Origin: Actinomycetes bacterium
GTDB lineage: Bacteria; Actinomycetota; Actinomycetes; Actinomycetales; Cellulomonadaceae
NCBI GenBank assembly: GCA_023438885.1
Contig: JAEXPS010000219.1
Coordinates: 1-23,749, forward strand
Length of the DNA stretch: 23,749 nt
Direction: 5' to 3'
Positions 1-6,891 of the stretch are shown here, one piece after another. Each line of letters opens with the position of its first letter. The stretch's first letter is position 1. Made by a program: the position numbers and the translations under genes. The notes under the pieces are model-generated. The model saw nothing but the letters and a program-made list of their open reading frames with translations. It had not been told where the DNA came from and did not search any database.

Positions 1-596
1 CACCTGCCCCCCTCGACCACGAGCGTCACGTCCGCACCCGGCCACGCGAACGTCGGCAGCAGCACGCACCCGCGGTCGCGGGTCCGTGCGGCCAGGCGGC
101 GCCGGTCGCCGTCCGTCAGCCGCGCCTGCGGGCCGACGACCACGACGTCCAGCCCGTCGAGCAGCGCCGCCAGCACGGCCGGAGCGTCCGGACCGGGGGC
201 CGGCACCATCGCCAGCCGGCCGAGGTCCACCCCCGCCTGAGAGGCGGCGAGCACCCCGAGGTCCGGGCGCCCGACCACCGCGGCCCACGCCCCGTGCGCG
301 CAGGCGTGCGCCAGCACGGCGAGGACCAGGGACGTCGACCCCTGCACGGCCGTGGTGCCACCGCGGCGCAGCCCCTCCGGCAACAGCGGCGCGAGCGGCG
401 CCGGCACGGCCATCGGCGGGCGCTCGGTGGTGATGAGGGAGGCCCGCGCGGGCTCGTCGTGCGCAGGGACGGCGACCGGTGCCCGACGCACGCTGCGCGC
501 CCCGGTACGCCGCTCCGCGCGCGCGAGCGCCTCCCAGGCGAGCGCCGCGCGCTCCTCCCGGGCCGCCACGACAGGGGCCTGCGCCACGGCCGTCAT
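1..596 (-). CDS. imuA': ImuA'-like RecA-fold mutasome protein (partial, C-terminus cut by window edge)
   Basis: About 198 codons are visible, from an ATG at 596 to the left edge, with no stop. The protein begins MTAVAQAPVVAAREERAAL and continues into PEGLRRGGTTAVQGSTSLVL, then GLDVVVVGPQARLTDGDRRRL and PTFAWPGADVTLVVEGG. This is the layout of the actinobacterial ImuA' family: a degenerate RecA-like core with a weak P-loop region (VQGSTS). In mycobacteria ImuA' works with ImuB and the error-prone polymerase DnaE2 in damage-induced mutagenesis; imuB and dnaE2 would be expected beyond the left edge. A GGTGAG ribosome site sits just ahead of the start, and a perfect actinobacterial LexA box lies 36 bp upstream. 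The family call rests on remembered homologues plus the SOS box; a SulA/RecA-like annotation would describe the same protein. Confidence 0.75.
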   Translation of the reverse strand, partial: MTAVAQAPVVAAREERAALAWEALARAERRTGARSVRRAPVAVPAHDEPARASLITTERPPMAVPAPLAPLLPEGLRRGGTTAVQGSTSLVLAVLAHACAHGAWAAVVGRPDLGVLAASQAGVDLGRLAMVPAPGPDAPAVLAALLDGLDVVVVGPQARLTDGDRRRLAARTRDRGCVLLPTFAWPGADVTLVVEGGR

Positions 597-631
597 GTCA
601 GCTCACCGACCATCTCGAACCCGATCCATCG

Positions 632-647
632 TCGAACACTTGTTCGA
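632..647. promoter_or_regulatory. LexA (SOS) box
   Basis: TCGAACACTTGTTCGA: perfect 6-bp arms TCGAAC/GTTCGA around ACTT, matching the actinobacterial LexA consensus CGAAC-N4-GTTCG. It lies 36 bp upstream of the imuA' start, and a possible minus-strand -35 (TTCGAC) falls inside it, so LexA binding would block imuA' transcription. The SulP gene starts further away on the other strand and is less likely to be the target. Confidence 0.85.
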
Positions 648-677
648 TGATGTCAGTAGACGCCGACAGGGCCGTGG

Positions 678-707
678 TGTCAATCGGCATCCGCCGGGCC
701 GTAGAAT
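678..707 (+). promoter_or_regulatory. Possible sigma-70-type promoter of the SulP gene
   Basis: TGTCAA, an 18-bp spacer and TAGAAT (702-707) form a reasonable housekeeping promoter. The predicted start of transcription near 714 would leave a leader of about 90 nt before the preferred SulP start, containing the mini-ORF at 765-809. The -35 match is modest. Confidence 0.4.
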
Positions 708-764
708 CCGGCCCGGCGAGTGACGACGCCCGCCAGCCCACCCCCCTTCCTGGCAGGACTCTCC

Positions 765-809
765 GTGCCCTTGCGCGCCCTCGACCGCCCGTCTGCGACC
801 CGCCCGTGA
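765..809 (+). CDS. Putative 14-codon leader ORF overlapping the SulP start
   Basis: GTG at 765, preceded at 6 nt by GGCAGGA, opens a frame reading MPLRALDRPSATRP and ending at TGA 807-809. That stop overlaps the preferred SulP GTG start as GTGA (806-809), the usual geometry of translational coupling. SulP has no ribosome site of its own, which makes coupling attractive. The peptide has no Cys or Met run, so it does not resemble the cysteine attenuators known from mycobacteria. It could also be chance in GC-rich DNA. Confidence 0.35.
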   Translation: MPLRALDRPSATRP

Positions 810-2524
810 CGGCCACCACCGCCGACGGCCAGCGCGTCCCGATCGCCACCCTCCTCGCCAACCGCGCGCTCCCCCGCCGCGCCGACTACGCCGGCCTGTC
901 CCGTTCCTGGCGCACCGACCTGCTCGCCGGCCTGACGGTGGCGATCGTCGCCCTGCCGCTGGCCCTCGGGTTCGGCGTCAGTTCCGGCATGGGCGCCGCC
1001 GCAGGCCTCACCACGGCGATCGTCGCCGGCGCCGTCGCGGCGGTGTTCGGCGGCTCGCAGCTGCAGGTGTCCGGACCCACCGGGGCGATGACCGTGGTGC
1101 TGATCCCGGTGGTGGCGCGGTACGGCGCCGAGTCCGTCGCCGCGGTGGCGATCATGGCCGGCGTCCTGGTCATCGCCGCCGGGCTCTGCGGACTGGGCCG
1201 GCTGGTCGCCTACATCCCGTGGCCGGTGGTCGAGGGGTTCACCTTCGGCATCGGCGTCGTCATCGCCCTGCAGCAGGTGCCGCTCGCGCTGGACACCCCC
1301 AAGGCCGAGGGCGAGAACGCCGCCGTCGTGGCCTTCCGCACCGCGATCGAGGCCGACTGGTCACGCGCCCTGCCGGCCCTCGGCGTCGTCGCCGCCGTCG
1401 TCGCGCTGATGGTGGCGCTGCCGCGGCTGCACCGGACGCTGCCCGCCTCCCTCATCGCCATCGCGGCCGTCACCGTCGTCGCCGAGCTGATGCACCTCGA
1501 CGTCGCCCGCATCGGCACCATCCCCGCCGCCCTGCCGGCGCCGCACTGGCCCGTGATCAGCTGGGCGACGACGAGCGAGCTGTTCTCCTCCGCGCTGGCG
1601 ATCGCCGCCCTGGCGGCGCTCGAGTCGCTGCTCTCGGCGCGCGTCGCCGACGGCATGTCCGACCGTCCCCGCACGGCCCCCAACCGCGAGCTGTTCGGTC
1701 AGGGCCTGGCCAACGTCGCCGCCGGAGTGTTCGGCGGAATGCCCGCCACCGGCGCGATCGCACGCACGGCGGTCAACGCCCGCGCCGGTGCCCGCACCCG
1801 GATGGCGGCGCTCGCGCACGCCGTGGTCCTGCTGCTGGTGGTGCTCGCGGCCGCCCCTCTCGTCGCGCGCATCCCGACGGCCGCCCTCGCCGGAGTGCTG
1901 CTCGTGACCGCCGCGCGCATGGTCGACCTGCGCACGGCCCGGGCCATCTGCCGCTCGGGCCGGTCCGGCGGCTCGGTGTTCCTCATCACCCTGGCCGCGA
2001 CCGTGGCCCTCGACCTCGTCTTCGCCGTCGAGGTGGGCGTCGCGCTCGCCGCCGTCCTCGCCCTGCGGGCCGTGGCGCGCGCCAGCGGCCTGCACCGCGA
2101 AGAGCTCCCCTCCGGCGACGAGGAGGTCGACGCGGACGACGAGCTCGCGCTGCTCCACGAGCACATCGCCGTCTACCGCATCGACGGCGCCCTGTTCTTC
2201 GCCGACGTGCGCCGCTTCCTCGACGAGCTGGCCGGCGTCGCCGACGTGCGCGTGGTGGTGCTGCGCCTGTCGGCCGTCCGCGTGCTCGACACCTCGGGTG
2301 CCAACGCGCTGGCGGAGATCGTCGAGGACCTCCAGCACCGCGGGATCGTCGTGCTCCTCAAGGGCCTGCGCCCCGAGCACCGGCGCGTGGTGGAGTCCGT
2401 CGGCGTCCTCGACCGGCTCCAGCACCAGAAGCACCTGTTCGACGACCTCGGCGAGGCGATCGAGCACGCCCGTTCGCACGTGCGCCGCACGCTGGCGGCG
2501 ACGGCCGCGCCCGGCGGGGCGTAA
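806..2524 (+). CDS. SulP-family anion transporter with C-terminal STAS domain
   Basis: 572 residues from GTG 806. The membrane part opens at about residue 38 with DLLAGLTVAIVALPLALGFG and carries the SulP signature VSGPTGAMTVV at about 88-98; it is followed by a long series of hydrophobic segments. The C-terminal STAS domain (about 430-560) contains VLDTSGANALAEI, with the DTSG motif at 495-498 at the site that is phosphorylatable in anti-sigma antagonists. SulP proteins move sulfate, bicarbonate or other anions across the cytoplasmic membrane; no carbonic anhydrase is fused and the neighbours do not identify the substrate. The frame is open back to 479, but the residues before 806 are Arg/Pro-rich and unlike the family, so I prefer GTG 806, possibly coupled to the short leader ORF. 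ATG 650 is the main alternative start. Confidence 0.88.
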   Translation: MTATTADGQRVPIATLLANRALPRRADYAGLSRSWRTDLLAGLTVAIVALPLALGFGVSSGMGAAAGLTTAIVAGAVAAVFGGSQLQVSGPTGAMTVVLIPVVARYGAESVAAVAIMAGVLVIAAGLCGLGRLVAYIPWPVVEGFTFGIGVVIALQQVPLALDTPKAEGENAAVVAFRTAIEADWSRALPALGVVAAVVALMVALPRLHRTLPASLIAIAAVTVVAELMHLDVARIGTIPAALPAPHWPVISWATTSELFSSALAIAALAALESLLSARVADGMSDRPRTAPNRELFGQGLANVAAGVFGGMPATGAIARTAVNARAGARTRMAALAHAVVLLLVVLAAAPLVARIPTAALAGVLLVTAARMVDLRTARAICRSGRSGGSVFLITLAATVALDLVFAVEVGVALAAVLALRAVARASGLHREELPSGDEEVDADDELALLHEHIAVYRIDGALFFADVRRFLDELAGVADVRVVVLRLSAVRVLDTSGANALAEIVEDLQHRGIVVLLKGLRPEHRRVVESVGVLDRLQHQKHLFDDLGEAIEHARSHVRRTLAATAAPGGA

Positions 2525-2535
2525 CCCGCCCCGCC
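2513..2535 (+). terminator. Hairpin with the SulP stop codon in its loop
   Basis: GGCGGGGCG, a TAACC loop and CGCCCCGCC form a perfect 9-bp all-GC stem. The TAA stop of SulP is in the loop. There is no U-tract, as is common for actinobacterial hairpin terminators. The next gene begins 37 bp downstream. Confidence 0.5.
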
Positions 2536-2572
2536 CGGCGAGAATGGGCGGCGTCGACCCACGGAGGCCACG

Positions 2573-3106
2573 ATGACGTCCCTCGACCGTCCCCGCGCCG
2601 AGAATCCCTACGAGAAGCTGCCCCGCGTCGCCTCGTTCACCCTGAACAGCCCCGACATCACCGAGGGCCAGCGGCTGGCGGAGCGGTTCGTCGGCGGCGG
2701 GGGCAACCAGTCCCCGGAGCTGCACTGGTCCGGCTTCCCCGCCGGCACCCGCTCGTTCGTCGTCAGCTGCTTCGACCCGGACGCGCCGACTCCCTGCGGC
2801 TACTGGCACTGGCAGGTGGTCGACATCCCCGGCTCGGTCACCTCCCTCGAGCAGGGTGCGGGCGCCCACGGCGGGCCGCACCTGCCACGCGGCGCCTTCC
2901 ACGTGCGCAACGACGGCGGCGGCGACGGCTACGACGGCGCGGCCCCGCCGCGCGGCGACCGCGAGCACCGCTACGTCTTCGCGGTGCACGCGCTCGACGT
3001 CGAGTCCCTCGGCGTCGGCCCGTCGGCGAGCAACGCGTCGGTGGCCTTCAACGTGGTGTTCCACACGCTCGGCCGCGCCACCCTCACCACCACCTACTCG
3101 CGCTAG
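2573..3106 (+). CDS. YbhB/YbcL-type PEBP (Raf kinase inhibitor-like) protein
   Basis: 177 residues, the usual length for bacterial phosphatidylethanolamine-binding-protein homologues. Family marks in order: FTLNSPDI near residue 22, NQSPELHWSGFPAGTRSF at 45-62, the ligand-pocket motif DPDAP at 68-72, GYWHW at 76-80, and the C-terminal stretch YDGAAPPRGDREHRYVFAVH at 120-139. No signal peptide is seen, so it should be cytoplasmic. Bacterial members have no agreed biochemical role. The ATG at 2573 has GGAGG 7 nt upstream, which settles the start. It stands alone between the SulP hairpin and a leaderless promoter for the next gene. Confidence 0.9.
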   Translation: MTSLDRPRAENPYEKLPRVASFTLNSPDITEGQRLAERFVGGGGNQSPELHWSGFPAGTRSFVVSCFDPDAPTPCGYWHWQVVDIPGSVTSLEQGAGAHGGPHLPRGAFHVRNDGGGDGYDGAAPPRGDREHRYVFAVHALDVESLGVGPSASNASVAFNVVFHTLGRATLTTTYSR

Positions 3107-3132
3107 CCGACGACGAACGCGCGTGCCCGCGT

Positions 3133-3138
3133 TACCGT
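3133..3138 (+). promoter_or_regulatory. Leaderless-type -10 box for the first YbaK-domain gene
   Basis: TACCGT, 6 nt and ATG 3145: the TAnnnT-N6/7-start pattern typical of leaderless actinobacterial mRNAs, and there is no ribosome site. A 7-bp inverted repeat, TGCCCGC/GCGGGCA (3124-3145), brackets the box and could also serve as a terminator for the upstream PEBP gene. Confidence 0.45.
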
Positions 3139-3144
3139 GCGGGC

Positions 3145-3705
3145 ATGCCGACGCTGAGCTGGGAGCGCGCGCTCGACCGCCCCGACCTGCTGGCCCCGCC
3201 CACCGCGGCCGCCCTGACGGCCTGGGCCGCGGCGGAGCCGGCGGTGGCCGACGAGGTCCACGTGGCCCCGATCGACCCCGGCCTCGCGGACACGGCCGCG
3301 CTCAACGCCGCGTACGGGCTGCCCCCGTCCGGCTCGGTGAACTGCGTGCTCGTCGTCGGCCGCCGGGGCGGGGACGAGCGACTGGCCGCCGCCGGAGTGC
3401 GGTCCACGGGCCGCGCCGACGTCAACAACGCCGTGCGCAAGCTGCTGGACGTGCGCAAGGCGACCTTCCTGCCGATGGAGCGGGCCACCGCCGAGTCGGG
3501 GATGGAGTACGGCGGCATCACGTTCCTCGGCCTGCCCGCCGAGTATCGGGTGCTGCTGGACGCCTCCGTGGCGCTGCCGGACTCGGACGCGGGCGATCGC
3601 GTGGTGATCGGCAGCGGCGTGCGCCGCTCGAAGCTGTCGCTGCCAGGTGCACTGCTCGCGTCCGCGCCGGGCGTCGAGCTCGTCGACGGGCTGGCCCTGC
3701 GGTGA
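3145..3705 (+). CDS. YbaK/EbsC-like domain protein lacking the usual catalytic Lys
   Basis: 186 residues. The YbaK/aminoacyl-tRNA-deacylase fold is indicated by GSVNCVLVVGRRGG (63-76), RADVNNAVRKLLDVRKATF (90-108), SGMEYGGITFLGLP (118-131) and a terminal block IGSGVRRSKLSLPG. In YbaK/INS deacylases the first strand carries a catalytic Lys (IKTIVV in the neighbouring gene); here the same place reads VNCVLVV, so Asn66 replaces it. My recollection is that this actinobacterial subfamily shares the Asn, so it is probably a divergent member rather than a mutant. Activity on mischarged tRNA cannot be assumed. It overlaps the next gene, also YbaK-type, by 4 bp (GTGA), which implies co-translation. 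Confidence 0.75.
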   Translation: MPTLSWERALDRPDLLAPPTAAALTAWAAAEPAVADEVHVAPIDPGLADTAALNAAYGLPPSGSVNCVLVVGRRGGDERLAAAGVRSTGRADVNNAVRKLLDVRKATFLPMERATAESGMEYGGITFLGLPAEYRVLLDASVALPDSDAGDRVVIGSGVRRSKLSLPGALLASAPGVELVDGLALR

Positions 3706-4184
3706 ACGCTCCCGCCGAGGGAGAGGTCCGGGCCCTGGCCGCCCTGGCCTCGTCGGGCATCGCCTACGAGGTGACCCGCCACGGCCCGGTCCGCTCGCTG
3801 GCCGAGGCCGCCGCGGCGCGCGGCGTGTCCCCGGCCGACGTGATCAAGACGATCGTCGTGCGGCGCGGGGACGACGACTTCCTCCTGGTCCTGGTGCCCG
3901 GTGACCGGACCATCTCCTGGCCCAAGCTGCGGGGGCTGCTGGGCGTCAGCCGGCTGTCGATGCCGGACGCGGCGGTGGCCAAGGACGTCACCGGCTACGA
4001 GCGCGGCACCATCACGCCGTTCGGCTCGCTGCGGGCCTGGCCTGTGATCGCCGACCAGCGCGTGGCAGGGCGCACCGTCTCGATCGGGGCCGGCGCCCAC
4101 GGGGTGGCCGCGCTCGTCGACGGCGACGACCTGGTGCGCGCGCTGGTGGCGAGGGTCGCGGACGTCACGGAACCCGAGGCCTGA
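3702..4184 (+). CDS. YbaK/EbsC-type Cys-tRNA(Pro)/aminoacyl-tRNA deacylase
   Basis: 160 residues from GTG 3702, which overlaps the previous stop as GTGA. The protein shows the canonical pattern: IAYEVTRHG (20-28), SLAEAAAARGVSPADVIKT (32-50) with the catalytic-type Lys49 followed by IVVRRGDDDFLLVLVPGDRT, then SRLSMPDAAVAKDVTGYERG with the substrate-loop motif TGYERGTITPFG at 97-108. Family members hydrolyse mischarged aminoacyl-tRNA, notably Cys-tRNA(Pro), in the cytoplasm; the exact substrate of this one is unknown. The 4-bp overlap with another YbaK-domain gene implies a bicistronic unit, probably from the leaderless promoter at 3133. Confidence 0.85.
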   Translation: MNAPAEGEVRALAALASSGIAYEVTRHGPVRSLAEAAAARGVSPADVIKTIVVRRGDDDFLLVLVPGDRTISWPKLRGLLGVSRLSMPDAAVAKDVTGYERGTITPFGSLRAWPVIADQRVAGRTVSIGAGAHGVAALVDGDDLVRALVARVADVTEPEA

Positions 4185-4196
4185 CGTCACCGGACG

Positions 4197-4211
4197 ACCG
4201 ACGACGTCGGT
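4197..4211. repeat. Inverted repeat between the YbaK pair and the GNAT gene
   Basis: ACCGACG-A-CGTCGGT, perfect 7-bp arms around one base, 23 bp upstream of the GNAT -10 box. The geometry suits a protein-binding site better than an RNA hairpin. Chance is possible in this composition. Confidence 0.25.
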
Positions 4212-4233
4212 GGGCTCCGGGGCGGCCCGGCGG

Positions 4234-4239
4234 GATGAT
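4234..4239 (+). promoter_or_regulatory. Leaderless-type -10 box of the GNAT gene
   Basis: GATGAT followed by GGTCGC and ATG 4246, fitting the nAnnnT-N6-start pattern of leaderless genes in actinobacteria. No ribosome site is present. Confidence 0.35.
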
Positions 4240-4245
4240 GGTCGC

Positions 4246-4818
4246 ATGCCGACCACCACCATCCCCTGGCCCGTGCGCACGGAGCGGCTGCTGCTGCGGC
4301 CGGCGACCCCGGCAGATGCCCGCGACGTCTGGCAGTACCGCAGGCTGCCTGCCGTGTACGAGTGGATGACGGCACTGCCCGGCGACGAGGACGCGTACAC
4401 GGCGCTGTTCTGCGAGCCGGACCGCCTGGCCGCGACGCTCGTCGTGGAGCACGACGGCCGTGTGGTGGGCGACCTGCGCCTGAGCATCGAGGATGCCTGG
4501 GGCCAGAGCGAGATCGCCGATGCCGCCCGGGCCACGCAGGCCGAGATCGGCTGGGCGTTCGACCCGGCGGTGCACGGGAAAGGGTTGGCGACGGAGGCTT
4601 CCTCGCGCCTGATCGCCCTCTGCTTCGAGGATCTGGGCATGCGCCGGGTGACGGCGGGGTGCTTCACCGACAACGACCGTTCCTGGTTGCTGATGGAGCG
4701 GCTCGGCATGCGCCGCGAGGGCACGTACCGCGCCGACTCGCTGCACCGCGACGGCCGGTGGCTCGACTCGTGCAGCTACGCGCTGCTGCGCGAGGAGTGG
4801 CAGGCGAGCCGCTCCTGA
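4246..4818 (+). CDS. GNAT-family N-acetyltransferase (RimJ/RimL-like)
   Basis: 190 residues. The N-terminus RTERLLLRPATPADA (11-25) is typical of RimJ-type acetyltransferases. The acetyl-CoA site is seen at AEIGWAFDPAVHGKGLATEA (99-118), containing the variant pyrophosphate loop HGKGLA. Then come RRVTAGCFTDNDRSWLLMER and LGMRREG, the usual end of the fold. The substrate may be a protein N-terminus or a small amine; neighbours give no clue. ATG 4246 was chosen because it starts just before the first beta strand and has a leaderless -10 upstream. The in-frame start 36 nt earlier adds Arg/Gly-rich residues with no counterpart in the family. Confidence 0.88.
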   Translation: MPTTTIPWPVRTERLLLRPATPADARDVWQYRRLPAVYEWMTALPGDEDAYTALFCEPDRLAATLVVEHDGRVVGDLRLSIEDAWGQSEIADAARATQAEIGWAFDPAVHGKGLATEASSRLIALCFEDLGMRRVTAGCFTDNDRSWLLMERLGMRREGTYRADSLHRDGRWLDSCSYALLREEWQASRS

Positions 4819-4875
4819 CGCGCCACCGTCACGCGCGCGTGGCCAAGAGGCGCAGCCTGTCGAGCGGACGGGGGC

Positions 4876-4900
4876 GCGGCGGCAGCCTTGAGGCCGCCGC
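4876..4900 (+). terminator. GC-rich hairpin after the GNAT gene
   Basis: GCGGCGGC and GCCGCCGC form a perfect 8-bp stem around a 9-nt loop, 58 bp after the GNAT stop. A T-containing stretch (TTACTTT) follows about 10 nt later. It overlaps the proposed -35 of the next gene, so it could also be a regulatory site. Confidence 0.4.
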
Positions 4901-4916
4901 ACCCGGCGGTTACTTT
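4888..4916 (+). promoter_or_regulatory. Probable yhiM promoter
   Basis: TTGAGG (4888-4893), a 17-bp spacer and TACTTT (4911-4916). This would start RNA near 4923 and give a leader of about 47 nt containing GAGG at 4955-4958. The region is notably less GC-rich than its surroundings. Confidence 0.4.
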
Positions 4917-4969
4917 GGAATTGCGGATTGCTTGGCTGCCCACCCCGACAAACCGAGGTCGTGGTCGTC

Positions 4970-6019
4970 ATGAATTTCGGGATCAGCATCCTGTTCCGCG
5001 CGATCCCGCTGCTGATGGGCGCTGTCTGTCTGGGACTGGGTCTGTACGTCCGTTCCGGCGGGAACGACGCCGGTCACTTCATCGCCGGACACGTGCTGAT
5101 CGCGCTCACCGCGATCTGCATCGCGTTGTTCACGACGGCGGCGATGATCATCCGTCAACTCACCAAGACCTTCGCCCCGGTGTGGAAGTACGTGCTGCCG
5201 ATCATCGGCTACGGCACCGCACTGGCCACGATGATCTGGGGACTGACGATCGTCTCCGGCGCGACCGTGCCGGACCAGTTCGTGGCCGGCCATGTCGTCT
5301 TCGGCATCGGGCTGATCGCGGCCTGCGTCTCCACGGTGGCGACGGCGTCCACCGCCTTCACCCTGATCAATGTCAACTCCGCCGGACGACATGAGGACGG
5401 CCCCCCGGCCGCCGCCTACAGCAGGACAGTCGGCTGGGTGCTCGTTGGCGTGCCGGTCGCGGCGACACTCGTGGGCGGGGTCTGGGCGGCGGTCCTGCTG
5501 GCCGGCTCGGCCCAGGCCGACCACTACACCGCCGGCCACGTCCTGATGGGGCTGACCCTGATCTGTTCCAGCCTGATCGCGCTGGTGGCGACGGTGGTGC
5601 GCCAGGTGCGCAACGAGTTCGACGAGCGGGAGCGCTGGTACTGGACCCGCTGGGTGCTGGCGATGGGGTCGATCGGGCTGCTGTGGGGGTTGCTCGTGCT
5701 GTTCGGGTCGGACCGTGCCGAACGGATCGCGCCCGGGTGCATCCTGCTGGGGCTCGGCCTGATCTGCTTCAGCATCATCTCGAAGGTGTTCCTGCTCGCC
5801 TCGGTATGGCGGCGCGAGTTCGCCCTGGCCAACCGGGTGCCGCTGATCCCGGTGCTGACCTGCCTGACCTGCCTGTTCTTCTCCGCCTTCCTGACCGAGG
5901 CCGCCTCGACCGACCCGAACTTCTTCATCCCCTCCCGGGTTGTCACCGGCCTGGGCGCGGTCTGCTTCACGCTGTTCTCGATCGTGTCCATCCTCGAGGC
6001 CGGGACGTCGAAGTCATGA
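4970..6019 (+). CDS. yhiM: YhiM-like inner-membrane protein (DUF2776)
   Basis: 349 residues, almost the length of E. coli YhiM (350). The remembered E. coli sequence shares long blocks such as AGHVL, LAPG/IAPG, SKVFLLA/SKVWLLA, ANRVPLIPV/ANRIPMIPV, and the C-terminus SRVVTGLGAVCFTLFSIVSI followed by LEAG. YhiM is an inner-membrane protein linked in E. coli to acid resistance; its transport activity is not established. The sequence is built from five related two-helix units, each with an AGHVL-like turn leading into a second helix (39, 106, 188, with weaker versions near 254 and 321), giving about ten membrane segments. ATG 4970 matches the YhiM N-terminus. Hand-counted GC in sampled 60-base lines is 37-42 of 60 here against 47-48 in nearby genes, suggesting later acquisition. 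Confidence 0.9.
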   Translation: MNFGISILFRAIPLLMGAVCLGLGLYVRSGGNDAGHFIAGHVLIALTAICIALFTTAAMIIRQLTKTFAPVWKYVLPIIGYGTALATMIWGLTIVSGATVPDQFVAGHVVFGIGLIAACVSTVATASTAFTLINVNSAGRHEDGPPAAAYSRTVGWVLVGVPVAATLVGGVWAAVLLAGSAQADHYTAGHVLMGLTLICSSLIALVATVVRQVRNEFDERERWYWTRWVLAMGSIGLLWGLLVLFGSDRAERIAPGCILLGLGLICFSIISKVFLLASVWRREFALANRVPLIPVLTCLTCLFFSAFLTEAASTDPNFFIPSRVVTGLGAVCFTLFSIVSILEAGTSKS

Positions 6020-6027
6020 CCCTCAGG

Positions 6028-6058
6028 CTTCCCGTGCCCCTACCTGCTGGGAGGGAAG
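6028..6058. terminator. Weak hairpin between convergent yhiM and the RNA methyltransferase gene
   Basis: CTTCCC (6028-6033) and GGGAAG (6053-6058) can pair across a 19-nt loop in the 40-bp gap between converging genes. Position supports a shared terminator; the stem is short and the loop long. Confidence 0.25.
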
Positions 6059-6059
6059 T

Positions 6060-6884
6060 TCAGTGATGGCGGGTCGCCCATAGAGCGACTGCCAGGGCGG
6101 AGGCGACGTTGAGTGAGTCCACTCCCCCGCTCATCGGGATGCGGACCACGAGGTCCGCGGCGTCTATCGTGCGCGCCTTGAGCCCATCGCCTTCGGTCCC
6201 AACGACCAGAGCGAGCTTGTCGGGTGGGTCGGCGGCGAGCTCGTCGAGGCTGATGGCGTCGTCGTTGAGGGCGAGGGCCGCCACCGTGAAGCCCGCGTCG
6301 CGCAGGGTGTCGATCCCGGCGGGCCACGGGTCGATGCGCGTCCACGGCACCTGGAAGACCGTGCCCATCGACACCCGGATCGAGCGCCGATACAGAGGGT
6401 CCGCACAGCGAGGCGTCACCAGGAATGCGTCAGCGCCCAGAGCAGCGCATGCACGGATGCCCGCTCCGAGGTTCGTGTGATCCACGATGTCCTCGAACAC
6501 GACGATGCGCCGCGCGCCGGCCAGCACGGTGCTCAGCGCGGGCAGGGCCGGCCGGTGCATCGCCGCCAGCGCCCCACGGTGGACGTGGAACCCGGTGATC
6601 GCCTCGAGCACCGGCTCCTCGGCGACATACACGGGAACCTCCCCGGAGCCCGGCGCGCCGGCGAGCATCTCCTCGACGTCGGCGAGCCACCGGGGTGCCA
6701 GCAGCACCGACCGTGGCCGGTGTCCGGCGGCCAGCGCGCGGCCCAGCACGGTCGAGCTCTCGGCGATGTAGAGGCCGCGTTCGGGCTCGTGCCGGGAGCG
6801 CAGGGCGACGTCGGTGAGCGACAGGTAGTCGGCGAGCCGCTCGTCGCGCGGGTCGGTGACGGTCTGGACGTGCGCGGCGAGCAT
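6060..6884 (-). CDS. TrmH/SpoU-family RNA 2'-O-methyltransferase
   Basis: 274 residues. The N-terminal substrate-binding domain includes ERGLYIAESSTVLGRAL near 35-51. The SPOUT catalytic domain follows with its three motifs: VDHTNLGAGIRACAALGAD, LALVVGTEGDGLKARTIDAA, and IPMSGGVDSLNVASALAVAL at the C-terminus. The trefoil knot formed by these motifs binds S-adenosylmethionine. The enzyme should methylate a ribose 2'-OH in rRNA or tRNA; the target nucleotide cannot be told from the sequence. The start ATG lies 13 bp after the stop of the upstream MFS gene, so the two may be co-transcribed, although a leaderless -10 is also present. Confidence 0.92.
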   Translation of the reverse strand: MLAAHVQTVTDPRDERLADYLSLTDVALRSRHEPERGLYIAESSTVLGRALAAGHRPRSVLLAPRWLADVEEMLAGAPGSGEVPVYVAEEPVLEAITGFHVHRGALAAMHRPALPALSTVLAGARRIVVFEDIVDHTNLGAGIRACAALGADAFLVTPRCADPLYRRSIRVSMGTVFQVPWTRIDPWPAGIDTLRDAGFTVAALALNDDAISLDELAADPPDKLALVVGTEGDGLKARTIDAADLVVRIPMSGGVDSLNVASALAVALWATRHH

Positions 6885-6891
6885 GCCCGCG

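Noticed and set aside
1219..3144. Upstream extension of the first YbaK frame through the SulP and PEBP genes
   Set aside because: Arg/Pro/Gly-rich translation in an alternative frame of two well-supported genes; only the part from 3145 has family motifs.
4830..4841. 12-bp palindrome CACGCGCGCGTG after the GNAT gene
   Set aside because: Alternating CG sequence is expected by chance in this composition, and the hairpin at 4876 is the better terminator.
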